Made by a program: the position numbers and the translations under genes. The notes beneath the pieces were generated by a model, which saw only the letters and a program-made list of their open reading frames with translations, ran no database searches and was not told the origin of the DNA. A stretch of 64,000 bases of DNA. Source: Bombyx mori. Taxonomy: Eukaryota; Arthropoda; Insecta; Lepidoptera; Bombycidae. The number at the start of each line of letters is the position of its first letter. The first letter of the stretch is position 1. The stretch is from NCBI RefSeq assembly GCF_030269925.1, contig NC_085119.1:15969001-16033000 (forward strand). The letters are read 5' to 3'. Of the stretch, positions 31,429-42,987 are shown piece by piece.

Positions 31429-34400
31429 GTGAGTCTATTTAATGTTTATTGAGCACGCTGATAAGATTACTAGTGGTAGGACGTCTTGTGAGTCCGCACG
31501 GGTAGGTACCACCACCCTGCCTGTTTATGCCGTGAAGCAGTAATGCGTTTCGGTTTGAAGGGCAGAGCAGCCGTTGTGCTGTTAAAAGTGAGACCTTACA
31601 ACTCTTGTCTCAAGGTGGGTGGCCCATTTGCATTCTAGATGTGCTTCTATGGGCTTCGGTAACTACTTAAGATGAAGTGGACCGTGAGCTCGTCCAACCA
31701 TCCAAATCCAATAAAAAATTGCGTATGGAAAATATCATCCTGCTTATTTTTGCCGTAAATAAATACAATTGATTCTTCGACATTATTGTGAGTAGCGGAA
31801 TTCACATTAATATCACGAGGACTGGATTCTAGTACAGCCGATCAAATGGGAAAAAAACCACGCAACCACTGCAACTAGAGTAAGCTCTTATTTTAAATCA
31901 CAGAAAGCAAGTATTTTTATTGCCTTCAAAAATAGCGACCTTAGTCCGTGTGAAGGCCAAGAGGTGGCCTAACTTACTTATAATACTGGCCTAAACTACT
32001 TATAATACTGTTAGTATATTGTAAATTATACCATTATACTAATATTATGTAACTATACTGTAACTGTAACTATACTGAGATCTTAGAACTTATATCTCAA
32101 GGTGGGTGGCGCATTTACGTTGTAGATGTCCATGGGCTCCAGTAACCACTTAACACCAGGTGGGCTGTGAGCTTGTCCAACCATCTAAGCAAAAAAAAAA
32201 AAATTATTATAAATATACTTACTACGGCCTTATAATAAGTACTATTACTTTCTTATAATAAATTAAAAGAGTAGAACTATTCTAAACAATTACAAACACA
32301 CAAAATAATTTCTAAGCTATCTACGTAATTCCCGAAAGTTAACATACAAATAAAGTTAGTAATAGTATTTAACAACTACATAACGGGAAGCCGTGGAAGC
32401 GTAATAATTTTAAAAGTTTTCAAATAACAAAACATATTTCACTGAAGGGACGAAGTTAACTCTCAAAATTGCGTTTAAAATTGTTAAAAGCGGCCGCCGT
32501 GGACGGGGAAATTAGAATAGGGCCATGTAAAGTTTTAGGTCCTAAGTTTGCCCATACATCTTGTTGTGTTTTTAAGGATAAAGAAATCGTGGTTATTGTT
32601 CATATTTTGGCATATAAGTACTTGCTCAAAGTATGAACAATACAAAAATTTCTGACCTTTGGGGGAGTACTAAAAAAAATATGAGGAAACTATTAATCAA
32701 ACGAAACAATATGTAACAATAATTTTTTTTTTTTATTGCTTAGATGGGTGGACGAGCTCACAGCCCACCGGGTGTTAAGTGGTTACTGGAGCCCATAGAC
32801 ATCTACAACGTAAATGCGCCACCCACCCTGAGATATAAGTTCTAAGGGTCTCAGTATAGTTACAACGGCTGCCCCACCCTTCAAACCGAAACGCATTACT
32901 GCTTCACAGCAGAAATAGGCGGGGTGGTGGTACCTACCCGTGCGGACTCACAAGAGGTCCTACCACCAGTAAACTCATAAGAGGTCATACCACCAGTAAA
33001 ACAATAAATAAATAAATAAAATTATCTATTGCCTTTCACACAGGAAACACTTACATATCTATATAGATATATAAAAATCTAAGATACATATTATTATTAT
33101 AAAATACAACTATCCACTTTAAACATCAAGCTGTAGTTTAATTATCACATGTATAAAAGCTATGGTACTTTTCGAAGGACATAGCATGATGCTTCGAAGC
33201 ACAAACATAGAATCTAGAATAAGGGTAATAGTGTCATTAATTTGGTGACTAAGCCTGTTCTAAGTGTGTGTGGGTACCTTGGTCTGTGCACCATCTATTC
33301 CATCCCACCTATTTTTGGTTCCTATCCAAAAAGGATTGGAAAGAAAATTGGTCACTACTACGTTCAGCTCAAAGACATCCTCAATAGGTCAAAGGCAATA
33401 AATAATTTTATTATTCTGGACAAGGCACAAGGGAAAGATCACTAGGATATGAAGTGTGGGCTTTCAATGCAAATATGACTTCAAATACCAAATGCATTAA
33501 AGTGGCCATCAACTTTCTGATTGTAGTATAATAGTGTATTATTTGTGTTCCGGTAGCTGCTTTAAATGAGGAAGCAAACAATTTTGCCAATTTTAAAAAA
33601 GAAACTCCTATTATCTTCGGGCAAAGTAATAAATGTTTCAAGAATCCCCTACCCGAATTCAACAACGGATATCTTAATCAAAGTTGCGGTCACATCGTTC
33701 ACCGGACCTCGTTCTTATCACCATTAAACGGCAGTAAATCCTGAGGCCATTCCACTATGACAATAAAACCGCGTCCACTCGCCCAAATATATCAACGAGC
33801 AATAACTCGTCTCATAAGGGAACACTAACTTTTGCAATTTACTCTCTCACTGTTTCCCTCGAGGGATCTTCAAAGGGGAATTATCTCTGACTAAATTCGC
33901 TCCCGTTTATTTTGGACGCGGGATCTTCTGTTTTTTAGTTTCGTTTCTTTGATCAAAGCTTTCAAAGTGGAAATTGTTTGAAAGTTCGTTTCTCAAACAA
34001 ATTTGTATTCTATAGTAATTTCGCAAATTTACACCTCGTCGATTTTCGCGCACAAAATTTTTCATTTAACGCTTAGTTAAGGTCTTTGAGGAGGAAATGT
34101 GGCGGTTTTAATGGAGGAAGTCATGGCGAGATATTATTAAGGAATGAGAACTGTCGCCGTAATTATGCTCGTCTGTCATTTGATGTTCGGAAGTGTTTTC
34201 GAATGAAAGCTAATTAATGTGAAGAATAATTTTGATGTAGACCTTTCTGGAATCAACGTTATTTTTTTTTCTTTTGATGCCCTCCACCCACTGACTCGAA
34301 GCGTACCTTTATCGTAGTCGTAATTTCTGTCTTTGTCCAATTTTAGAAACTTACATAATGTTCTTTCTTAGTTTATTTTCGAATTTTTTTTCTTACCTTA

Positions 34401-37400
34401 ACAATTTAAGTAGCCGAATTTGATAGCAATCTCAATGTAAAAAACGATAATGATGGCTTAAAAACTGACGGAATAAAGTTGAAAATATCGCAAATACAAA
34501 TGATTTTCGAACTGCACGCATTGTACTTGAAATCCCAAAAACTGTCATTTTTTTTAATATTCGATAGATAGTAAAATAGAGTACAGAGTCCACGTATTAA
34601 ATAGCTACCGGAGCCCACAAGCATCAAAAAGATATAAGGTAGAAATCTCGTAAGTTTGCGTATAGATCCAGGACTTTTGTTTTATTTTGGGGAAGAGGAC
34701 CGCGGCTACCGGATCCGATTTTTACATACGAAGAATCTCCAACATCTAACTCTGCAACTAATATCGAATACACAGAAAACAAATAAGTGTTTGAGTAATA
34801 ATCGCACATCCCTAATTCATGAAAGAACAATTTCATGAAAACAAAAAACATAACAGTTCTATTCGAAAAGTTTACTCTCACAATGACTTCTTCAAGTCTG
34901 AGGGTTCTTAAACCTCGTAATATTTTAATCACAATGGCTGGAAGGCAGACTACAAGAAATTTGAAAATGTAGTATAACAAGGGCCTCTTTTCGTTTTATC
35001 GAGTCGAACAATTAGTTACGTGATACATGGTTAGTAATATAAGGTATTGTTGTACCATGCAGATTAGGACAACCGTCCAGCCTATTTCTGCTGAAATCCA
35101 AAGGTTATTTTACGGATAATTAAAACCAACCTGCCTATTTCAATCGCGAAGCAGTCGTGCGACTCAATCCAACGCACCCCGATTACCCTTCAAACCCGCA
35201 AACAAGCGTGCTTAGCTGTAATTATGCGGGATGTTAATACCTACCCTACCTACCTACTATGCGGGATGGAGGTAATATGCTCTGCGTCGACCTTGTCCCG
35301 CCGTCTCAATGGGGCCATTGGCCTCCGGCCCGGTCCGGGATCGAGAACCAGCTGTGAGCGACAGGAGTTTTTATTGAGGTTCAACTTCCAAATACCCCAC
35401 CTGTAATGAAGGGATCCGGTGATTTTCTCCTGTAAGAAAACCTATTTTTTATTGCCAAGCAGCTCACCTGATGGTGAGTGGTTACCGTCGCTCATGGACG
35501 TCAACAACGCCAGGGGCAGAGCTAAGCCGCTGCCTACCGTTTAATACTCTCCACAATCCTCGTTGAAGAAATATATAATTTATAGTGGAAATCTTTCATA
35601 AACACGTTCCGGACCAGTGTTTACTACAAACAAAAAATTCATCTTTTATTTAAAGTGACGTCTAAAACGTAATGAAATTTATCAACGGTAGCGTCATATA
35701 GCTCGTACAATATACCTTGTACAGACTCTTGTAGTCTGCGTTTAAACGTTAAGAAGAAAAAAAAAACGGAAACTCTCCAGCAACTAATAAAATTCTTAAA
35801 ACGAAACTTGTGTACTTCACCGCTACGAGCTTTTAAAATTAAACATCAGACAATGTTTAATCTAAGAAGCACTTAAGCATTAATTTTCGTCTGACGTTTA
35901 TCAGGTTCGCTTTTTATAGAGACGGAGCGATGAGCTCACTTACTATCTAGTTTTAGGCGTTTACTGCAACCCATAAAACGATACCTCTCATCTTGAAACG
36001 TAAGTTCGAAATGTCAATTATATTGTGTTACTTATCTCTCACTCTTGCACAAACAAAGAATTTGTGTAAATATTTTTGAAAATGAAAAAATCATAATGGA
36101 AATGGTTGTCTGTATACCCAGTACAACATATACTATTCTCACGAACAGAGCCATACAGTCCGATCTAAAAAAAATTTAAATAACTTTTCTCCAGATTGTT
36201 CTAGTATTTTCGATTATCAGCCTCCAGGGCATTTAAATCAATTGCGTAAAGAAATCTTACCCTAGAAATGTCGCACACACAACTCCAACAGTTTTAAGCG
36301 CGTATTGACGTGACAACGTCTTATAATTCGATGGAGCCGGATGTACGCACGAACAAACATGACTCATGCGGCGTTAACTCGCTCTGAGGCGTTCCATTTA
36401 AGGCTTGAAGTGCAAGCGAAAGCGCGCAACGAGCGACAAAGAGGCACAATCGGCCTCCGCGTTCGGCAGCGTTCGACATTTTATGTCTCTCTCCTACTTG
36501 AGTGAGCGATGCATCCACGTGGACACCTGCTATACAATAATACATTTACATGTTTTCGTCAAGTATGAAGTTCAGTGAAAAGTGAATGTGGTGTCAATTG
36601 TTTATAGCAACGATAATTGCGATAATTGAAAAATGAAACCATTCCATCAGTCTTTTCTTATAACGTTGTCACGTTCAACTATCGTCAGTAAACCGACTTT
36701 ACAGACAACCGATTTTTTTTTATATCTTAAAATAACTGACATGTGACATTTCGTATCTATGTCTAGAGCTGAGTGTGTGACACAGATACTAGTCTTGGGG
36801 TGTACGCAACTCTGGTTGGCCATGACTGCCTCTCGCTACCGGACGAGTTGATCGATTTCGCAACATGTGCTCGGCCCATGGATCTAATATAGTTCTAGTA
36901 CATATAACGTGTTTATTACGTAATATAGTATAGAAAACTTACAGAGACCACACATACTACTTAACGACAAATGCCTATGCTTATTGAGGCCTATTTACAA
37001 CAAAAAAAACTTTTCACAAAACACAGCTGGTTTTTTCACAATGTGGCTCACTGACAAACTTACTGTGACTTAAGAATTACAATAAACCTCAAAAGGGGAG
37101 TTAAGCGCTTTTTTCTACAGTATTCATGCTGTAAACATACATCTGCTGGTGGTAGGAACTCTTGTGAGTCCGCACGGGTAGGTACCACCGCCCCGCCTAT
37201 TTCTGTCGTGAAGCAGTAATGCGTTTCGGCTTGAAGGGTGGAGCAGCCGTTGTAACTATACTTGGGATTTTAGAACTTATATCTCCAGGTGGGTGGCGCA
37301 TTTACGTTATAGGTGCCTATGGGCTCCAGTAACCACTTAAGACCAGGTGGGCTGTGAGCTCGTCCACCCATCTAAGCAATAATTTTTTTTAAGAAAATCT

Positions 37401-40400
37401 GCGTTATAGACGTGGAAAATGAGACCTCCATACATTACAGGCAGTTAAGCAGGCGGCCCACCTGGTTACCAAGTAGTTACAGTCGGCTATTGACATCTGC
37501 AATGTCAGCAGCACTACCAAGCCGCTGCTTAACGACAAATGTCCTTAACAACGACTGAGAATCCAATCTGAAAGCCGTGGTACCGTGATCAAAGCCACTA
37601 ACCACCTACCCAAAGAGCAAACTGAGTTAATCTACTTTACTGACTTTCTTTTCAGAGATATGAGCCCTACGGCCTCCAATTCGAACAGGCTTTAATCAGG
37701 AAGCCCCTAAGAGAGCACGAGAAGCCACAGGACCTGCGCAACGTTCCCGGAACCCCTGGCGTGGACTACCCCATCTACCACTCCGTTCCGGAGACTCGAT
37801 TCTCGTGTGAGCACGTGCCGATACACCCTGGAATGTACGCGAACGTTGAAACTGGATGTCAAGTGAGATCCATTTTAAATTACAAATAAAAAAAAAATTA
37901 TTGCTTAGATGGGTGAACGAGCTCATAGCCCACCTGGTTTTAGGTGGTTACTGGAACCCATAGAAATCTACAACGTAAATGCGCCACCCACCTTGAAATA
38001 TAAGTTCTAAGGTCTCAGTATAGTTACAACGGCTGCCCCGCCCTACAAACCGAAACGCATTACCGCTTCACGGTAGAAATAGGCAGGGCGGTGGTACCTA
38101 CCCGTGCGGACTCACAAGAGGTCCTACCACCAGTAATTACGCAAATTATTATTTTGCGGGTTTGATTTTTATTACACGATGTTATTCCTTCACCGTGGAA
38201 GTCAATCGTGAACATTTGTTAAGTACGTATTTAATAAAAAAAATTGGTACCCGCCTGCGGGAGTCAAACATCGCTGCATCGCTAGATACGAATGCACCAT
38301 AATCCTGATAGGTACCATTAGAGACAGGTACCATAATCCTGTCCATTTCTGCCGCGAAACAGTCAGGCGTTTCTGTCTAAAGGATGAAACAACCCTCGTA
38401 TGATGCAGTGGAAACTTCAACCTCAGGTTCCAAAGGGCGCTGTGATGTAGCTTCCACTTCAACTGACTCGTGAGTCTGAGCATCAGCGCTAAAGGTTTTT
38501 TTTAATTACGGCTATAGGGAGACGAGGATACGCCCCAACTAATCATACGTAATCATCATCGCTCATTACGAATACAGAAATACCTTTTAATTATACCTAC
38601 AGATTTATAATTTGTCTTATATAACCAAGAATGTTACTAGTGACTGTTAGTTAGTTGTCTACATATCTGCTTAAGTATCTACTAGTCAAAATATTTACTT
38701 TGTAAACGTCTATATAAAGGCTGGCATTCACTCAGTAATATTGCGCAATAACCACCCAATATGGCACAACAAGTTTCGTATGAACTTCTAGATAACTTAT
38801 TTATATACCTCGTGTATATCTTTTTCAATTTAAAAGTCTTCGATATTCGAGTTAATGTTCTTATTTTAAACTAAATTTTAGTCTGCTCGATTGTGATAAG
38901 CACTCGTACATTTAATGTCTCCTGACCCCGAGAAGGTCAAAACGTTATAAACTTATTTAATGAGATAGTAAAATAAAAAAGTAACAAAAAGAAAGTGTAA
39001 AATTAAAACCTTTTTTACGGTTTATTAAAACCTCTTTTACGGTTTAATCTCTCGTTTTTTATTGTCATTGTATTATTTCGAACGTTTCAAATACTTTATC
39101 GGCCCTTGAATATTGTGCTGCCAACTACCGTCTATTTTTCTATTAAAGTCATATCTAGACTTTTACATTTCATTTGACACAGAATGAACTAATAGCACTA
39201 ACTTGAGGTCTAGCAGACGAAATCTGTTTTTCAACTGAATTTGATACGTCAGTAATAATATAAAGACAATAAAAAATGCGAGATCAAACCGTAAAGTTTG
39301 TTTCAATTATGCTTAAATTTGTTAAATCGAAGAAAATACTTAAAAGAATTAACATATAGTTGATGTGTTTCTCACAGATAATTAGGTCTTTCAATTAGTT
39401 AATTAATTCACATAAGCATTTCCTCCGAGATACTAACGCTAATGTAGTGACAGCTGTCAAACATTTTTTTAATGACCGACCGCCGCCATTGCCGCCATTG
39501 CTCTAAGCGCACCTGAAATTCTAATAATATCTGAGCATCTGGAATATGACATACAATATGAATACTGCCATCAATATTGAGAAATTAAGTCAAAGTGTCT
39601 GTTATAATAAAATTTAATTACAACAAGACATGATTATTATTTACGTATACAGAGGATGTAACTGTTAACATAATAAAAATAAATAAAAAGTTGATTCATA
39701 TTTCGAAGTAGAAGCAGCGAAATATCAAATATCTACACTATTTTGTTGTTCAGTGAATGAATGACATTAATGTAATTCATGGCTATACGAACTGACAATC
39801 CACAACTGACCTGTTAATAGATATTAATTTGAAGCCATAAATAAAATTTAAGATGAATTCCGCCCCTTTTGAAACACTTTGTCGAAGTATTGTTCGTGGA
39901 TAATATACACTTAATGTTTTGTTTACAATTGAAATATACTCGTAGATCCCAAGGATTGAAGTGACGTCTTCAGCTCTAACACTAGGAGCAAGCTTAGGGA
40001 CCCCGGTAACCGTACTCGTCGAACTCGACAAAGAGGTCGACGTGCAACCTAACCCATGCATCAACCTACTGAGTTGCTCGCCGGATTTTCTCAGCGAGTC
40101 GCGATTCAGATCCGGTAGTAGATTCATTCGTGAAGCAATTCCACCCCTCCTGGCTGAGCCTTTGCTCGCCCACCTGTCGTGGTGAAACTGGAAAGGCCTC
40201 CGGGCCATCAGTAATCTTTCAATCATAAAAAAAGGACAGAAGTGTCTGTTGAATTGCTTTGCCAGCCTAAAAACTCAACACAATATGCAAAAAATAAGAT
40301 AGTAGTAAAGTTTTCGTATTTAAATTATGACAATGACATTTCTATCGTTATTTATCTGGTATAAAGCGCTTTCTATGGCCGCGGCCATGAAAACTATAAA

Positions 40401-42052
40401 CTATTATTAACTCAGAAATTAGAAATGGGAATTTCTTTAGATGAAACTTTTTTTTTTCTTTTTTTTTTTATTGCTTAGATGTGTGGACGAGCTCACAGCC
40501 CACCTGGTGTTAAGTATGCGCCACACACCTTGAAATATAGTTCTAAGGTCTCAGTATAGTCACAATGGCTGCTCCACCCTTCAAACCGAAACGCATTACT
40601 ACTTCACGGCAGAAATAGGCGGGGCGGTGGTACCTACCCGTGCGGACTCACAAGAGGTCCTACCACCAGTACTCTCTCTCTCTCTCTTTCCACATCCTAC
40701 ATGATAGTGAGGTCAGATTTTCTTATTTTTGTCTTCTACTTCGCTCTCTCTTCGATATCATCGTCATTATATCATCGTATTCCCTCTTGTCCTTTGCCAC
40801 TATACTTTTTCACCCCGTCTTGGATCTTCGTCTAGGTCTTCAACTAGGGAGGTAGAGCTGCAACCCCAAAAATTTTTGATTAAACTCAAAAAGATTTTTT
40901 TAAAATGATAACAATTTAATAAGAGACTTAATACAAAATACTTAAATACAAAAACTAACATATCGTCGTTGTCAAACCAAAATCTGATATGTGCAGTTTT
41001 TGAGATTTTTACTTTTTGACCTTTTCGGATAGTTCACAGCCCTATCTACTGTATAAAAAAAACCGTTATGTGTCTATAGCTTTAAATTTATCTATAGCTT
41101 TCATTTGATATAGTTCTTAAAAATTTACCTTCATATAAAATTTTATACGAAAATTGTTTTTACTCGTTAATTCAATATAGAGTAGCATATAGCAGATTTT
41201 GGTTTGACAGCGATGATATCCTATTTTTATGTACTCTAAGAGTATATGCCACCGCTACTAATGAAACCTGTATAGAACAGATAACGTGCAGCTGAATGAT
41301 GGTAATTGCTCTTACAGGCCTACCACGTGTGCCACGACGGTCGCGAAGGTCACCAGGGCGCCTCGTTCCTCTGCACCAACGGAACTCTGTTCGACCAGAC
41401 CAAGTTCGCCTGCGACTGGTGGTACAACGTGGATTGCTCACAGGCCATTGAACATTACAAGTAAGCTATATTCGTGATGCAGTATCTTTTGTAAGTGTAA
41501 TTAAATAACAAACGCGTAAATTTCATAAGGCTGTGTAAAAACTGGTGGTAGAGTATGTTGTACCTGCACGGGTAAGTACCACCATCTTGCCTATGTCTGC
41601 AGCTAATCCGTTGAAGACTCCTCTTTGAGTAATTGGCCAGACGTTAATACCATTAGATTTCGACCTGTTTCAAGGAAAGTGACTGCATTTGTATTGTGAC
41701 AACTATGGTCTTCCGTAACCACTTTGCACCGAGTGTACAGTGAGCTCGTTCACCCATTTATGCAATAAAACATAAATGCTTATCGTATCTTTTTTTTCTC
41801 TAACATTTATATAATAGGAGCTATGTTGCTTGAATATAATTTAGCTCAAGACTGACGTAATTAATCGAATGTTAAATAAATGTCATAAATAAATAGTGTA
41901 TGAACCTCCGAGCTGAATTGCACCTATTCCTTTTCAGACTGAACGCTGATCCATTGAAAAATCCCTACGTGCCGAAACAGAAACCGGAAATCCACCAGGA
42001 ACAACCGGAAGAGTACAATATCCCTGAAGAGGCATACTTCAGGAAATACTAA
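31342..42052 (+). CDS. CPAP1-type cuticular protein (peritrophin-A domain), four exons
   Basis: Joined exons 31342-31428, 37656-37862, 41318-41460 and 41938-42052 give 552 nt and a 183-residue protein. Residues 1-25 look like a signal peptide (basic MGKAVLRA, then hydrophobic LTGALLCGVVS), so it is secreted. Residues 78-140 form one peritrophin-A/CBM14 chitin-binding domain with cysteines 80, 97, 103, 117, 130 and 138 (C-x16-C-x5-C-x13-C-x12-C-x7-C) and the hallmarks GCQAYHVC, FLCTNGTLF and FACDWWYNVDC. A single domain flanked by low-complexity, charged ends defines CPAP1 proteins, which bind chitin in cuticle. All splice sites are GT-AG and the frame holds across every join. The domain is split between exons 2 and 3. 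I do not assign which CPAP1 member it is. Confidence 0.9.
31469..31718 (+). repeat. SINE common body, intron 1
   Basis: tactagtggtaggacgtctt ... accatccaaatccaataaaaaa. Nearly complete, no head; only 40 bp inside intron 1. Confidence 0.8.
32066..32203 (+). repeat. SINE body, 3' half, intron 1
   Basis: aactatactgagatcttaga ... caccaggtgggctgtgagct ... ccatctaagc and a 13-nt A run. Confidence 0.8.
32723..33000 (-). repeat. SINE body with duplicated tip, intron 1
   Basis: ttttttttttattgcttagatg ... cctaccaccagtaaa, then a second 25-bp copy of the end (ctcataagaggtcataccac). aacaataa at 32715-32722 and 33000-33007 is a likely 8-bp target duplication. Confidence 0.8.
33010..35440. other. Intron 1 interior, no gene seen
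   Basis: AT-rich. 35060-35160 contains two eroded scraps of SINE body (gcctatttctgct, gcctatttcaatcgcgaagcag). Short frames at 33242, 33411, 34406 and 34624 have no recognisable motifs. Confidence 0.45.
35445..35575 (-). repeat. Bm1-like tail with LINE ORF2 end, intron 1
   Basis: ttattgccaagcagctcacctgatgg ... ccgctgcctaccgtttaatactctccac. The last part, gtggagagtattaa on the minus strand, equals the ORF2 C-terminal codons seen at 46226-46240, so the copy reaches back into its parent LINE. Confidence 0.75.
35580..37140. other. Intron 1 interior with a GC-richer patch
   Basis: 36320-36500 is distinctly GC- and CpG-richer (gcgttaactcgctctgaggc) than its surroundings, inside an AT-rich intron. 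A 74-residue minus-strand frame there has no known motif. It could be regulatory or an old insertion. Confidence 0.3.
37144..37390 (+). repeat. SINE common body, intron 1
   Basis: gctggtggtaggaactcttgtg ... cacccatctaagcaata. Starts at the usual body boundary, no head. Confidence 0.85.
37440..37540 (-). repeat. Diverged Bm1-like tail, intron 1
   Basis: aggcggcccacctggttacc ... tgacatctgcaatgtcagca ... aagccgctgctta keeps the motif order of the minus-strand tail with many changes. Confidence 0.5.
37656..37862 (+). CDS. CPAP1 gene exon 2
   Basis: Acceptor ttttcag at 37655, donor gtgaga at 37863, phase 0 at both ends, 69 codons. Carries the linker (GTPGVDYPIYHSVPETRF) and the first two cysteines of the chitin-binding domain. 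Confidence 0.9.
37886..38306 (-). repeat. tRNA-headed SINE, near full length, intron 2
   Basis: Minus strand: tail attattgcttagatgggtga, body to cctaccaccagta, middle module cacgatgttattccttcacc, and head (ggtacccgcctgcgggagtc) ending near gaatgcacc. The box-A half of the head is disrupted. Confidence 0.8.
38308..38440 (+). repeat. Old SINE body fragment, intron 2
   Basis: gataggtaccattagagaca ... ccatttctgccgcgaaacag; diverged and internally duplicated (ggtaccataatcctg-like twice). Confidence 0.5.
38500..39950. other. Intron 2 interior, no gene seen
   Basis: 38500-38590 may be an eroded Bm1-like tail (ggctatagggagacgaggat). The rest is AT-rich without supportable features. Confidence 0.45.
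39961..40232 (+). mobile_element. Jockey LINE 3' end, 5'-truncated, intron 2
   Basis: Plus-strand copy of the last part of the element at 24805: the ORF2 end and 3' UTR (ctaggagcaagcttagggac ... gtcgacgtgcaacctaaccc ... gaaactggaaaggcctccgg) to atcataaaaaaa. Diverged and inactive. Confidence 0.85.
40450..40670 (-). repeat. SINE common body, intron 2
   Basis: T-rich start, attgcttagatgtgtggacg ... cctaccaccagta. About 45 bp are deleted internally after ggtgttaag. Confidence 0.8.
40671..41317. other. Intron 2, 3' part
   Basis: Starts with a short (CT)n tract; otherwise AT-rich. It ends with the exon 3 acceptor (gctcttacag). Confidence 0.5.
41318..41460 (+). CDS. CPAP1 gene exon 3 (core of chitin-binding domain)
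   Basis: Acceptor cttacag at 41317, donor gtaagc at 41461, 143 nt, enters in phase 0 and leaves two bases of a Lys codon. Encodes AYHVCHDG through CDWWYNVDC with four of the six cysteines. Markedly GC-richer than the introns. Confidence 0.93.
41539..41770 (+). repeat. Diverged SINE body, intron 3
   Basis: actggtggtagagtatgttg ... gcacgggtaagtaccaccat ... cacccatttatgcaataaaa. Old copy filling half of a 477-bp intron. Confidence 0.75.
41938..42052 (+). CDS. CPAP1 gene exon 4 (C-terminal tail)
   Basis: Acceptor ttttcag at 41937. The first base completes a Lys codon, then 37 codons and TAA at 42050-42052. The tail is polar and rich in Pro, Glu and Lys (KQKPEIHQEQPEEY). Confidence 0.9.
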
Positions 42053-42683
42053 AGTAGCATTGTGATTTAACCGTGTTTATGTTTCAGTTAGTTGCACACA
42101 TCACAGATATTTAAATTTAAATCTAAATTAGAAGCATTTTTATGAACACTGATTCTATAAAAATATAATCTAGATAGGATATTTATCTTTCACTTTTAAG
42201 GCACCAACGTCAAAACCCTGATTAGCTTTCCGTAAAAGATATCCGGAATTGAGATCCTCAAGTTCTAGTTTTTTTTTAGGAACAGAAACAAATATATTAT
42301 ATGCTGTGTCTTTCATTTAGCGAGAAATGCTTACTTAAAAACGGAATTCCTGACTGGAAAAAATAAATAGGGAAAACGTGACGTGTGTGCCGTATCCAGA
42401 ATATGTTAGAAAATATGATGTAATAAAAAATCAAATCGGCCGAAGTATACAAGAATTTTCAAAACAAATAATAAATTCTACGAAAGCTGTAATGTAAGCT
42501 GCGAGTTATGATGTTACATTACAAAATTAATTTATTCGTATAATAAATTTGTGTGAAACTTAAAGATATATTGTTTTACTCAATTATTATTTTTAAAGAA
42601 TATTTTTTTAAACAATTAGTACAAGCGCGTGTCGACGCATCATAGTGGTGATGTCTAATTTCGAAGAAATTCTTTATTTCAAA
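42053..42683 (+). other. 3' UTR and downstream region
   Basis: AT-rich. AATAAA candidates occur near 42363 and 42541; which one is used cannot be told. No further coding. Confidence 0.45.
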
Positions 42684-42987
42684 CTAGCGGACCCGGCGAA
42701 CTTAGTTCCACCACACAGTTTGTTTCACACACATCAACCGGTTAACTTCAAAATTCTACTATAATATAATTAACCATAGAACGTTTAGCTGTCAGTTGCG
42801 TTTTGCTATTTCATATCAGTGGCATTTTGTCATACCACGTTTTATGTCACGTCCCATGGGAATGTGATAAAAAGTATCCTATGTCCTTCTCCTGGTTCTA
42901 AGCTACCTCTTCAGCAATTTTCAGCCAAATCAGTTCAGCCGTTCTTGAGTTATAAATAGTGTAACTAACACGACTTTCTTTTATATA

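Noticed and set aside
36321..36545. 74-residue minus-strand protein in intron 1
   Set aside because: Not recognisable and explained by a GC-richer patch; no start context or neighbouring exon seen.
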